Below are positions 1 through 8,692 of a stretch of 64,000 nucleotides of DNA, piece by piece. The position numbers and the translations under genes were made by a program. The notes under the pieces are model-generated. The model was not told where the DNA came from. It ran no database searches and worked only from the letters and a program-made list of their open reading frames with translations. The stretch's first letter is position 1, and each line of letters opens with the position of its first letter. Source of the stretch: Bifidobacterium pluvialisilvae (GTDB lineage Bacteria > Actinomycetota > Actinomycetes > Actinomycetales > Bifidobacteriaceae); contig NZ_JAHBBI010000003.1 of assembly GCF_019331695.1 (NCBI RefSeq), positions 62,001 to 126,000 of the forward strand, written 5' to 3'.

Positions 1-2
1 AG

Positions 3-95
3 CTGTTCCCCGACTGCGGGCGCGAGGTGCTGTGGCGCTCCATCGACCACTACATCCACCGCGACCGGCGGTTCGGCGCGGTGAAGAAGCAGTGA
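3..95 (+). CDS. C-terminal end of an unidentified protein (partial)
   Basis: An open frame runs in from the left edge and ends at the TGA at 93-95, encoding about 30 residues that finish in ...RRFGAVKKQ. The tail is rich in charged and aromatic residues, with no domain or membrane segment visible. The gene converges on the DUF1963 gene with only about 30 bp between stop codons. The fragment is too short to assign a family. Confidence 0.5.
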   Translation: MFPDCGREVLWRSIDHYIHRDRRFGAVKKQ

Positions 96-126
96 ACACC
101 GCGGCAGCAAGGCCACGGGGCGGCCG

Positions 127-1083
127 TCAGTAGCAGTCCCAGGTGTAGAGCACTTGCGAGAAATCGAGCCGGCGCAGACGGTCCGGCTCGATGAGGAAGT
201 TCATCACGCCCGTATCGCCGAACATGAGGCGGCCGTCGTCGAGCGAATCCAGTTGGAGCAGCAGCGTGGTGGCCCGGTCCATCGTGGAGCCGCCGCCGCG
301 GGGATCGTCCTGGGTGAAGACCGGGTAGCCGCCGATTCGCATGCCGTCGCCTCCCATGACGTCGGTGAGTGTGTCGCGGATCTCCGCGTCGTGCGTGGCG
401 AAGAAGTCGCGGTCGCGGTCGTTCAACGCGTTCAGGCAGCGTTGCAGCATGGCCTCGAACCGGAAATCGGACGTCGACATCGCCTGCGTGGTGAGCTGCG
501 GCTCCAACCGGAACTCGACGTCGGGACCGCCCAGTGGCAGGTCGGTGTCGTCCTTCCAGCGGGGGCGGACGATGCGGCCGTGGGCGGTGTCATCCGGCAT
601 GGGGATGTATCGTATGCGCCATGAGCGTTGCAGGGCCAGCCGGTCCCAATCCATGCCGAACAGCGGGTCGTCGCCGGCGATGAAGAACTGCAGCAGGCCA
701 TCCTGCGGGAAGCCGTCGAGATGGGGCAGCTGGGCGAAGTTGAGCTGGGCGATGAGGAACAGCGGCTCGCCGGTCTCCTTGTTCTTGGGCGTGCCTATGG
801 CCGGGGGCACATAGAATGCGCCGCCGACTTTGGTGTCGGTGATGGACGGCGCGTCGTTCGTGGGGGAGAGCTCGATGGCGGGGCGTTGCGTCTCGTTCCG
901 GATCATCGCGGCGATCATCTGCGCCACGTAGTCGGTCAGCTGGGGGATGCGCTGCGTGTCCAAATAGGCTTCGTCGCGTTGGATTCCCGTGACGTTCGCC
1001 GCTATGGGGTTGGGGGTGTTGCGGGCGATGTTGCGCTCCTCCTTCGAGGCTTTCCCTCCGAACAGCATGTCCATGAGTCCCAT
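127..1083 (-). CDS. DUF1963 (YwqG-like) family protein
   Basis: A 318-residue soluble protein with the features of the DUF1963/YwqG family. It has a 'FLIAQLNFAQLP' block near residue 115, followed by 'LLQFFIAGDDPLFGMDW', and a C-terminal block where a GGYP motif precedes 'LLLQLDS' and 'GVMNFLI'. The family is cytoplasmic and its biochemical role is unknown. The ATG at 1083 is preceded by a strong AAGGAGG Shine-Dalgarno sequence, which settles the start. The gene stands alone, divergent from the NAD operon and convergent with the gene at the left edge, so context suggests no function. The family call rests on motif recall, not on a search. Confidence 0.75.
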   Translation of the reverse strand: MGLMDMLFGGKASKEERNIARNTPNPIAANVTGIQRDEAYLDTQRIPQLTDYVAQMIAAMIRNETQRPAIELSPTNDAPSITDTKVGGAFYVPPAIGTPKNKETGEPLFLIAQLNFAQLPHLDGFPQDGLLQFFIAGDDPLFGMDWDRLALQRSWRIRYIPMPDDTAHGRIVRPRWKDDTDLPLGGPDVEFRLEPQLTTQAMSTSDFRFEAMLQRCLNALNDRDRDFFATHDAEIRDTLTDVMGGDGMRIGGYPVFTQDDPRGGGSTMDRATTLLLQLDSLDDGRLMFGDTGVMNFLIEPDRLRRLDFSQVLYTWDCY

Positions 1084-1200
1084 GGCATCCTCCTTACCGC
1101 ATGACGATGCGTTTCACGCTATGACATAGCCTAATCGCCGGGTGTTGCCTTCGAGGGACCGAATGGTGAAGAAGGCGTGTCCATCGGCGCATACGCCAGT

Positions 1201-1230
1201 TATAGTCATCATGACTATATGTGCTATGCT
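1201..1230 (+). promoter_or_regulatory. Palindromic operator and probable promoter of the NAD operon
   Basis: A perfect 9-1-9 inverted repeat, TATAGTCAT-C-ATGACTATA, occupies 1201-1219. A -10-like TATGCT follows at 1225-1230, about 100 bp before nadA. A site of this kind suits a repressor blocking RNA polymerase. NAD synthesis genes are often controlled by NrtR- or NiaR-type repressors, but no regulator gene is present here and the assignment is inference. The rest of the 248-bp gap (1084-1331) shows nothing else clear. Confidence 0.6.
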
Positions 1231-1331
1231 CATACTGATTTTCACGGGAGACGATGACGGACGGCAATCAGGACAGGCGTTCCGCCACCGTATGACGGTA
1301 CCGCGGAGAACGGTACAGTAAGGACATCGCC

Positions 1332-2600
1332 ATGAGCGTGGCTTCAGTAAACGACATCATCGAACGGCTCGGCGTCACCAGCACCTGCGACGCGGGACTG
1401 ACCAAGGACCCGTGGGCGTTCGACACCACCCGGCCGACCTACGGGCCCGGTGCTTCGGCACTGGACATGATTCCGAAGAACGCGCCGAGGCAGCGGCCGC
1501 TGCCGGCCGAATACCGCGACGCCTCCGACGGCGAGCTGCAGGAGCGCATCCGCGACGCCAAGGCGCGCCTGGGCTCCAGACTGCTCATCCTCGGCCACTT
1601 CTACCAGCGTGACGAAATCATCGTGCACGCCGACTACGTGGGCGACTCCTTCCAGCTGGCCAAGAACGCCACCCAGTGTCCCGATGCCGAGCACATCGTG
1701 TTCTGCGGCGTGCACTTCATGGCCGAGACCGCCGACATCCTCTCCACGCCCGAACAGAGCGTGACCCTGCCGAACCTCTCCGCCGGCTGCTCCATGGCCG
1801 ACATGGCCGACATCGACCAGGTCGAGGACTGCTGGCGGCAGCTCGGCGAGATCTGCGGCACCAAGCCGGGCGCCGACGGACTTCAGCAGATCATCCCCGT
1901 GACCTACATGAACTCCGCGGCATCGCTCAAGGCGTTCTGCGGACGCAACGGCGGCATCGTCTGCACGTCGTCGAACGCGCACGCCGTATTGGAATGGGCG
2001 TTCGCCCGCGGCAAGCGCGTACTGTTCTTCCCCGACCAGCACCTCGGCCGCAACACCGCCCGCGCCATGGGCATCCCATTGAGCCAGATGCCGTTGTGGG
2101 ACCCGTACAAGCCGCAGGGCGGCGCCAGCAACCCCGAGGACTACGCCAAGGCGAGGATGATCCTGTGGAAGGGCTTCTGCTCCGTGCACCAGCGCTTCAC
2201 CGTCGACCAGATCGAACGCGCCCGCAAAGCATACCCCGGCGTGAAGGTGATCGTGCACCCCGAATGCTCCATGCAGGTCGTCGACGCCGCCGACGGCACC
2301 GGATCGACCGCCTACATCGTCAAGGAGATCGCCAACGCGCCCGCCGGCTCCGTCATCGCCGTGGGCACCGAGATCAACCTCGTGAACCGTCTCGCCGCAC
2401 AATACCCCGACAAGACCGTGTTCTGCCTCGACCCGGTCGTCTGCCCCTGCTCCACCATGTACCGCATCCATCCGGCGTACCTCGCCTGGGCGCTGGAAAG
2501 CATCGAACGCGGCGACATCGTCAACCGCATCACCGTGGACGAGGACACCGCCCGCGAGGCCAAGGTGGCGCTCGAACGCATGCTGGAGGTGCATCCGTGA
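1332..2600 (+). CDS. nadA: Quinolinate synthase NadA
   Basis: Condenses iminoaspartate, made by NadB, with dihydroxyacetone phosphate to give quinolinate, using a [4Fe-4S] cluster. The 422-residue protein belongs to the longer NadA class. It has the 'HFYQRDEI' and 'VGDSFQLAK' substrate motifs, 'FCGVHFMAETADI', a 'HPECSMQVV' motif and a Cys-rich 'VVCPCSTMY' near the C-terminus; the cysteines at the first, middle and last blocks are the cluster-ligand candidates. The ATG at 1332 has AAGGA eight bases upstream. Its stop overlaps the nadB start (GTGA). First gene of nadA-nadB-nadC-desulfurase, so it is probably controlled by the palindrome at 1201-1219. Confidence 0.97.
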   Translation: MSVASVNDIIERLGVTSTCDAGLTKDPWAFDTTRPTYGPGASALDMIPKNAPRQRPLPAEYRDASDGELQERIRDAKARLGSRLLILGHFYQRDEIIVHADYVGDSFQLAKNATQCPDAEHIVFCGVHFMAETADILSTPEQSVTLPNLSAGCSMADMADIDQVEDCWRQLGEICGTKPGADGLQQIIPVTYMNSAASLKAFCGRNGGIVCTSSNAHAVLEWAFARGKRVLFFPDQHLGRNTARAMGIPLSQMPLWDPYKPQGGASNPEDYAKARMILWKGFCSVHQRFTVDQIERARKAYPGVKVIVHPECSMQVVDAADGTGSTAYIVKEIANAPAGSVIAVGTEINLVNRLAAQYPDKTVFCLDPVVCPCSTMYRIHPAYLAWALESIERGDIVNRITVDEDTAREAKVALERMLEVHP

Positions 2601-4222
2601 TCGTCGTCATCGGCGCTGGCGTCGCCGGACTGTCCGCCGCGCTCGCCGTGGCCGGCACCGGACGCGACGTCACCTTGGTCACCAAGACCGAGCTCGTGGA
2701 ATCGAACACCTACCATGCGCAAGGCGGCATCGCCGCGGCCATCTTCGCCGACGACGACCCGAAGCTCCACGCACGCGACACCATCGCCGCCGGCCATGGA
2801 TTGTGCGAGCCGCAGGCCGTGGACATCCTCACCCGCGAGGGCGCGGACCGCGTGCGCGAATTCGCCGCGGCCGGCGTGCGCTTCGACCGCGACGCCGAAG
2901 GCCGTATGCTTCGCGGGCTTGAGGCGGCCCATTCCCGCGCCCGCGTCGTACACGCCGGGGGAGACGCCACCGGCAAGGTGCTTGAACTCGACGTGTCCGC
3001 CATGGTGCGGGCCAACCCCCGCATCCACATCATCGAACACGCCTTCCTCGAAGACCTCGTGGTCCGCGACGGCGCCGTCGCCGGCGTACGCGTGCTGACG
3101 GAGTCGGGAAGCGACGTGCTCGCCGCCGACCGCGTCATCCTCGCCACCGGCGGCGCCGGACGCATGTACCCGTACACCACCAACCCGCAGGTCGCCACCG
3201 CCGACGGACTCGCCGCCGCCATCCGCGCCGGCGCCGAAACCGCCGACCTCGAGTTCTACCAGTTCCATCCCACCGCCCTGGCCGTCGGCGAGCACTTCCT
3301 CGTATCGGAAGCCGTGCGCGGCGAAGGCGCGGTCCTGCTCGACGACCACGGCGAACGGTATATGACCCGCATCGACCCGCGGGCCGAACTCGCCCCGCGC
3401 GACGTCGTGGCCCGCGAGAACTTCCGCGTGATGCAGCGGCAGGACGGCCATCCCGTCATGCTCGACGTCTCCCCGATGCGGAAGGAGCATCCCGACCTCG
3501 CCGCGTTCCTCGCCCACCGGTTCCCGACCATCGACGCCTACACCAAATCCCTGGGCTTCGACTGGAGCCGCGAACCCATCCCCGTCGCCCCGGCCGCCCA
3601 CTACTACATGGGCGGCATCCGCACCGACCTCAACGGCCGCGCAAGCATCCCCGGACTGTATGCGGCGGGGGAGTGCGCCCGCACCGGCGTCATGGGATCG
3701 AACCGGCTCGCCTCCAACTCCCTGCTCGAAGGCCTCGTCTTCGGCCGCCGCGCCGGACTCGCCGCAGTGGCCGACGGGCCGGCCGCCATATGGCATCCCG
3801 TGCCGTTCACGAACTCCGCCACCGGCAGGCCATCCGGCGAACAGCCGGTGACGCTTGCCATGCCCGCAATCGACGACCATGACAAAGCGTCCGAAACATG
3901 GGACCGCAATCGCATCGAAGCCACGATGTGGCACGGCGTCGGCGTGCTCCGCAACGCCGACGGACTCGGAGCGGCGATGCATCAACTGGGAGACGGCCTT
4001 GCACTCGCCAATGCCGACGCCGATTCAGGCGGCGACGTCGACTCGTCGTACGACGATCACACGCGCCGCCTCGAAAACCGCAACATGCTCACCGTCGGCT
4101 ACGTGGCCGCCAACGCCGCGCTCGCCCGCACCGAATCCCGCGGCGCCCACGCCCGCACCGACCATCCCGAGCCACGCGACGAATGGGCCCACTCCGTCGC
4201 CTACCGCATGCCCCTTGCCTAG
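2597..4222 (+). CDS. nadB: L-aspartate oxidase NadB
   Basis: A flavoprotein oxidising L-aspartate to iminoaspartate, the first step of de novo NAD synthesis. The 541 residues start with an FAD-binding Rossmann motif (VIGAGVAGLSAALAVAG). A 'YHAQGGIAAA' block follows near residue 37, then 'GGAGRMYPYTTNP', 'FYQFHPTAL' and the 'HYYMGGI' signature of the succinate dehydrogenase/fumarate reductase/aspartate oxidase family. The start is GTG at 2597, overlapping the nadA stop by three bases, so translation is probably coupled. The frame extends far upstream inside nadA, but homology and the Rossmann motif place the start here. Confidence 0.96.
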   Translation: MIVVIGAGVAGLSAALAVAGTGRDVTLVTKTELVESNTYHAQGGIAAAIFADDDPKLHARDTIAAGHGLCEPQAVDILTREGADRVREFAAAGVRFDRDAEGRMLRGLEAAHSRARVVHAGGDATGKVLELDVSAMVRANPRIHIIEHAFLEDLVVRDGAVAGVRVLTESGSDVLAADRVILATGGAGRMYPYTTNPQVATADGLAAAIRAGAETADLEFYQFHPTALAVGEHFLVSEAVRGEGAVLLDDHGERYMTRIDPRAELAPRDVVARENFRVMQRQDGHPVMLDVSPMRKEHPDLAAFLAHRFPTIDAYTKSLGFDWSREPIPVAPAAHYYMGGIRTDLNGRASIPGLYAAGECARTGVMGSNRLASNSLLEGLVFGRRAGLAAVADGPAAIWHPVPFTNSATGRPSGEQPVTLAMPAIDDHDKASETWDRNRIEATMWHGVGVLRNADGLGAAMHQLGDGLALANADADSGGDVDSSYDDHTRRLENRNMLTVGYVAANAALARTESRGAHARTDHPEPRDEWAHSVAYRMPLA

Positions 4223-4246
4223 TCCGACACCAAAGGAACCATCATC

Positions 4247-5134
4247 TTGCTCACCACGCATCTCATCCACACGGTCGTCGACGCCGCACTCGTCGAAGAC
4301 GCGCCATACGGCGACATCACCTGCGCGACCGCCATCCCCGCCGACGAAACCGGCACGGTCTCGCTCGTCGCCCGCGAAAACGGCGTCATGAGCGGCATCG
4401 ACGTCTTCACCGCCGTGTTCGCCCGGCAGAACCCCGCCGTAAACGTCACGCCGTACATCACCGACGGCCGGGACTTCGTTGCAGGACAGCGGCTCGCCGA
4501 CATCGACGGCCCGATGCGCGACATCCTCACCGCGGAACGCGTGGCGTTGAACCTCACCCAACGCATGAGCGGCATCGCCACCATGACCGCCGCCTTCGTC
4601 AAGGAGGCGGCACGCGGCAACGCCATGCCCGACGCCAAGGCGCCGCGAGGCTTCGCCCATACACGCATCGTCGACACCCGCAAGACCACGCCGACGCTGC
4701 GGGCGTTCGAAAAATACGCCGTCACCTGCGGCGGCGGCCACAACCACCGGTTCGGTCTCTCCGACGCCGTCATGCTCAAGGACAACCACCTCGCCGCGCT
4801 CGCCGCCCGGGGCCTCGGCCTTGCCGACGCCATCCGGCACGTGCGCGAACAGGTCGGCCACACCACGCACATCGAGGTGGAGGTCGACCGTCTCGACCAG
4901 ATTCCCGCCGCGCTCGATGGCGGCGCCGACACCATCATGCTCGACAACTTCACGCTTGACGACACCCGTAGAGGCGTTGCACTCATTGATGGGCGCGCGC
5001 TCGTCGAAGCCAGCGGCAACATGACGCTCGACCGCGTCGCCGACGTGGCCGCCACCGGCGTGGACATCATTTCCGTCGGCGCCCTCACCCACAGTGTTCG
5101 CAGCATCGACCTCGGGCTCGACTATGTCCGCTGA
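4247..5134 (+). CDS. nadC: Nicotinate-nucleotide pyrophosphorylase (carboxylating) NadC
   Basis: Quinolinate phosphoribosyltransferase, which converts quinolinate and PRPP to nicotinate mononucleotide and CO2. The 295-residue length is typical. The signature 'DTRKTTPTLRAFEKYAV' is followed by 'GGGHNHRFGLSD' and 'LKDNH', and the C-terminal barrel carries 'DTIMLDNF' and 'EASGNMTLDRV'. The start is TTG at 4247, preceded by AAAGGAACC. It lies 24 bp after nadB and overlaps the desulfurase gene by 11 bp. Confidence 0.97.
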   Translation: MLTTHLIHTVVDAALVEDAPYGDITCATAIPADETGTVSLVARENGVMSGIDVFTAVFARQNPAVNVTPYITDGRDFVAGQRLADIDGPMRDILTAERVALNLTQRMSGIATMTAAFVKEAARGNAMPDAKAPRGFAHTRIVDTRKTTPTLRAFEKYAVTCGGGHNHRFGLSDAVMLKDNHLAALAARGLGLADAIRHVREQVGHTTHIEVEVDRLDQIPAALDGGADTIMLDNFTLDDTRRGVALIDGRALVEASGNMTLDRVADVAATGVDIISVGALTHSVRSIDLGLDYVR

Positions 5135-6311
5135 CACCGCGCTCTACCTCGACGCCGCCGCCACCGAACCGGTGGGCCGCACCGTCATCGACGCCATGCT
5201 GCCGTTCATGACCGACGCCTACGCGAACCCCGCCAGCGTCCATCAGGACGGCAAGACCGCCGCCCGTGCGCTCGACGCCGCCCGTCATTCGTTCGCCGCC
5301 AACCTCGGCGCCGCGGCCGACGACGTCATCTTCACCTCCGGCGGCACCGAATCCGACAACCTCGCCGTCAAAGGCATTGCGTTGGCGCAGATGCGACGGC
5401 TGCCGCACGGCGTTCGTCCACGCATCATCGTCTCCGCCGCGGAACATCCCGCCGTGGCCGAATCGGCCCGATGGATGCAGCGGTTCTTCGGCGCCGACGT
5501 GGTCGTGGCACCGGTCGACGACCATGCCCGCATACGGCTCGACGCCTTGGAGAAGGCCCTTGCCGCCGGTGACGGCGCGGATTCACGGCCGGTGCTCGTA
5601 TCGGTCATGCTCGCCAACAACGAGGTCGGCACCATCCAGCCGGTGGAGGACGTCGTGCGCATCGCGCACTCCCACCATGTCCCGGTGCATGTGGACGCCG
5701 TGCAGGCGGCCGGTCAGATTCCCATCCGCATGCGCGACTGGGATGTGGACGCGCTCAGCGTCTCCGGCCACAAGTTCGGCACGCCCAAGGGGCTTGGCGC
5801 GCTGCTGGTGCGCGGCCGCGTGCCCCTCGAGCCGTTGCTCAGCGGCGGCGGCCAGGAGCGTGGGCTTCGCTCCGGCACGCAGAACGTGGCCGGCGCGGTC
5901 GGACTCGCCATCGCCTTGGACGAGTCCATCCGGTTCATGCGCGCGCATCATGCCGCACTCATCGCATCGCGCGACCGGCTAATCCGGGGCGTGCTCGAGG
6001 CCATACCGCAGGCACGGCTGACCGGCGATCCGGTGAGCCGGCTGCCCGGCCACGCGTCGTTCATCTTCCCCGGCGTCACCGGTGAGGCGCTGCTCGTCGA
6101 CCTCGACGCCCGCGGCATCGAATGCTCCTCCGGCTCCGCCTGCGCCGTCGGCCGTCATGAGGTTCCGCCCACGCTGCTCGCCATGGGCTTGGAGCCGGCG
6201 GCGGCCAGGTCCGCGCTGCGCTTCACCTTCCGCCGTCCGCTCACCGACGCCGACATCGCGCGCATCATTGCCGCGCTATGTGCCTCCTGCAACTCCCTAG
6301 GCCTGCACTGA
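5124..6311 (+). CDS. nifS: NifS/IscS-like cysteine desulfurase of the NAD operon
   Basis: A PLP-dependent cysteine desulfurase of 395 residues. The N-terminal 'YLDAAATEPV' and 'ANPASVHQDGK' blocks, the 'TSGGTESDN' motif, the PLP lysine in 'SVSGHKFGTPKG' and the catalytic cysteine loop 'CSSGSAC' are all present. The ATG at 5124 overlaps the end of nadC; an in-frame start at 5094 would add ten residues outside the family pattern. NadA needs a [4Fe-4S] cluster, and desulfurase genes are known to accompany nadABC in several bacteria, so this one probably supplies sulfur for NadA maturation. That role is inferred from position. Confidence 0.92.
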   Translation: MSADTALYLDAAATEPVGRTVIDAMLPFMTDAYANPASVHQDGKTAARALDAARHSFAANLGAAADDVIFTSGGTESDNLAVKGIALAQMRRLPHGVRPRIIVSAAEHPAVAESARWMQRFFGADVVVAPVDDHARIRLDALEKALAAGDGADSRPVLVSVMLANNEVGTIQPVEDVVRIAHSHHVPVHVDAVQAAGQIPIRMRDWDVDALSVSGHKFGTPKGLGALLVRGRVPLEPLLSGGGQERGLRSGTQNVAGAVGLAIALDESIRFMRAHHAALIASRDRLIRGVLEAIPQARLTGDPVSRLPGHASFIFPGVTGEALLVDLDARGIECSSGSACAVGRHEVPPTLLAMGLEPAAARSALRFTFRRPLTDADIARIIAALCASCNSLGLH

Positions 6312-6440
6312 CCGGCTGCATTACCGCCTGAGATTGTCGATATCGCAGATTTCCTCGTGCAAATCATCACAAAACAGGACGATTGGCGACAAATTGCGCG
6401 AGGCAACCATGGATATCGTTTGTCCGGGGGAGGAAAACGG

Positions 6441-6481
6441 AGGACCCGGCTCCGTGGAATGCGGAACCGGGTCCTTTTTTT
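6441..6481 (+). terminator. Rho-independent terminator of the NAD operon
   Basis: AGGACCCGG at 6441-6449 pairs with CCGGGTCCT at 6467-6475, with further pairing inside, followed at once by a run of seven T. It lies 130 bp after the desulfurase stop and just before the end of the convergent surface-protein gene. Confidence 0.9.
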
Positions 6482-6517
6482 GCAGCGGGACAGTGCGTCA
6501 GGCACTCAGTCAGATGC

Positions 6518-8020
6518 TCAGGCGCGCTTGCGCAGCGTCAGCGCGGCGCCCGCACCCAGCAGGACGAGCATGGCGACGACGCCGGTGGTGACGTCGGCGC
6601 CCGTCTTGGCCAGGCCGTTGGACTTCACGGCGTTGGCGTTCGTCGTGGTGGCGGCGGGCGCGGGCTTCTTGGCAGTGGTGTCGGCGGCCGGCTTCTTGGT
6701 GGTGTCGGTCTCGCCGCCCTTGTTCGGCGTGTTGCTGCCGGGCAGCACCACCTTGTCGAGCATGGTGAACACGTAGGTGATGGTCGCACCGGACTCGCGG
6801 CCGGTGTAGGTCACGGTCTGGGTGTCGTAGTCGGCGCCCAAGCCAACCTTCTTGCCGTTCTTGTAGGTGGCGTAGTAGGCACCGCCCTCGTCCCTGCCGG
6901 TGGCGCCGATGTAGTGGAACAGCGCGTCGGCGTCCTGCACGGAGTAGTTGGGCACGGAGTTCTTCAGGCCCTTAAGATCCGTGGCGGTGAGCTTGGTGTA
7001 CACGGTCTTCGTCGGGGACCATCCGTCGAAGCCCTTGCTGGTGTCCGTCTGGCTCGGGAGAACCCAGTACGAGGCCTCGAGGTAGGCGCGTTCCTTGTCG
7101 TTGAACTTGGCCAGCGGGTCGACGGGCTTGGTCTCCTGCTTCTCCTTCACGGTGATGGTGAGCGTGGCGGAGAGGCCTTCGGCGGCGGTGCCCGTCCTGC
7201 CGGTCAGCGTGACCTTGGCCGTGCCGGCCTTCAGTGCCTTGACACGTACGTCGGTCTTGGGATTCGCGCCGTTGTCGACGAATTCGATGACCTTATCGGT
7301 CTGCGTGAGTCCCCATGTGAAGTAGTCTTTGTCCACGTTCGTGACCTTGGCGCTCAGGCCGAGCTCGACGCCGACCGTCAGGGTGCCGGCGGTGAGGGTT
7401 TCACCCTGCTCGTCGATGATGCTCACCGACTTGGTGGTCGGCTGCGGGTCGGGCTGGGAGGGCGTGGTGCTGGTCAGGTGGATGGTGCCGGTCTTGTCTC
7501 CGCCGAGGACCGTCAGATAGGCGCCGGCGGGGGAGAGGTTCACCTTCTTGGATTCGACGGTGGTGCTGGACTCGTATCCCTTGACGGCGAGGGAGAAGGA
7601 GCTGTACCTGCCATTGGAGTGGAAGATGCCGTCCGTGGTGGCGGACCCGGTGTACATGCCGACCTGCGCGGTCTTCTGCTGGTCGCCGGTCGCCGTATAG
7701 GTCACCGTGTATTCGCCCGGCTTGACGCCGACGTACTTGGTTTCGGTGGTGTGGGCGTCCTTGGTGGCGGTGCCGTCGTTCAACACGGCCTTCGGCACAT
7801 CCTTGTCGCTGTTGACGGCCACGATGCCGAGGGCGCTGGTCTTGACCGAGTCGTTATGCGTCGGCAGTCCCGACAGCTGGAAATCATACGTCTCGTACTT
7901 CGCGTCGGCGGCGGATGCGGCGGTGGTGCCGGCGAATCCGGCCATGCCGAGGGTCAGTGCCGCGGCGAGCAGGCCGGCGGCCGCACGGCCGAGTCGGCTT
8001 TTCTTCTCCATGATCGTCAT
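6518..8020 (-). CDS. Sortase-anchored surface protein with Ig-like domain
   Basis: A predicted secreted, cell-wall-anchored protein of 500 residues. It begins with basic residues and a hydrophobic signal segment ending in an ASAAD-type cleavage site near residue 40. The C-terminus has an LAKTG sortase motif (about residues 470-474), a hydrophobic helix and a final RKRA tail. A region near residues 195-290 ('GTLTVGVELGLSAKV', 'KALKAGTAKVTLTG') resembles a bacterial Ig-like (Big_2) fold. A Lys/Thr/Pro/Ala-rich linker precedes the anchor. The ATG at 8020 has AAGGAAG upstream; a longer frame to 8101 lacks this. No sortase gene is adjacent. The ligand is unknown; adhesion or a wall role is inference. 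Confidence 0.85.
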   Translation of the reverse strand: MTIMEKKSRLGRAAAGLLAAALTLGMAGFAGTTAASAADAKYETYDFQLSGLPTHNDSVKTSALGIVAVNSDKDVPKAVLNDGTATKDAHTTETKYVGVKPGEYTVTYTATGDQQKTAQVGMYTGSATTDGIFHSNGRYSSFSLAVKGYESSTTVESKKVNLSPAGAYLTVLGGDKTGTIHLTSTTPSQPDPQPTTKSVSIIDEQGETLTAGTLTVGVELGLSAKVTNVDKDYFTWGLTQTDKVIEFVDNGANPKTDVRVKALKAGTAKVTLTGRTGTAAEGLSATLTITVKEKQETKPVDPLAKFNDKERAYLEASYWVLPSQTDTSKGFDGWSPTKTVYTKLTATDLKGLKNSVPNYSVQDADALFHYIGATGRDEGGAYYATYKNGKKVGLGADYDTQTVTYTGRESGATITYVFTMLDKVVLPGSNTPNKGGETDTTKKPAADTTAKKPAPAATTTNANAVKSNGLAKTGADVTTGVVAMLVLLGAGAALTLRKRA

Positions 8021-8400
8021 GGGTGAACTTCCTTGTCTCTTGGGTATATGGCCCCGTTCCGCGAGGGTGGGGCGCCATGCGGTGTTATCCGGCAGTGTCA
8101 TCCATCACTGCAACACAAACGGCGATGCCGATAAAACCCCACGACTACGCCCATCGTACCGCTGTTGACGGGGGTTGTCGAGGTTAATGAAAACTACGTA
8201 ATTACTGACGTCGTAGGGATATTTCGCCACAACCTAATTCGGGGGTATTGGTATGTGACCAACCAACCCCTTGTCGTTTGCTTCGTGTTCACCATCCGTC
8301 AACCGTCTCACCATCATCAGGGCGTACGTCGAACTGGCCGATGAGGGCGTAGTGAGGGACGTCCGGGCAAAGGCGCTTTCGTCATCTCGAAAGGCGACAG
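8021..8400. other. AT-richer intergenic stretch without a clear gene
   Basis: About 380 bp upstream of the surface-protein gene. It presumably holds that gene's promoter, but no convincing -35/-10 pair is visible. From about 8308 the + strand encodes short peptide stretches that may continue, in another frame, into the small frame at 8402-8557. Confidence 0.4.
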
Positions 8401-8401
8401 C

Positions 8402-8557
8402 ATGATGAAGAGGCAGCCGACCCAATGGTTGCGCAAGGGATTCGGCGACGTCGTTACGACGGCGAAGCCGGTGGAGATCCCGCTCGCCGAACTGCACGAC
8501 ATGCCTAACGAAGACTATGCCACGCAAGATGCCGCCGGCGACCGTGACGGCTGCTGA
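8402..8557 (+). pseudogene. Possible remnant of a small gene (51 residues)
   Basis: A short frame starting MMKRQPTQWLRKGFGD and ending at TGA 8555-8557, with a weak AAAGG upstream. Codons just upstream in the same frame read GAFVISKGDS and are open back to about 8341. A second frame from about 8308 reads TIIRAYVELADEG. Together they look like pieces of one protein joined by a frameshift, possibly with a winged-helix-like segment. No family is recognised. It may be a decayed gene or chance coding. Confidence 0.25.
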
Positions 8558-8692
8558 TGGGGTGGTACGAAAGCCGTGGACGCATGCTTCAGGTACGTAG
8601 TCCAGACGGGTCGTCGCCGCGTTTGTGGCGTCGTATCGTGTGTTCGTGCGCCGCTATGAGCCCAAGGAGATGTGATTGGCGGCGGAGGGAAT

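Noticed and set aside
6383-8026. 547-codon plus-strand frame opposite the sortase-anchored protein
   Set aside because: It reads through the terminator hairpin and has no homology. The minus strand has a signal peptide and LAKTG anchor.
8234-8527. 97-codon minus-strand frame in the gene-poor gap
   Set aside because: No ribosome site or motif, and it overlaps the more protein-like plus-strand remnant.
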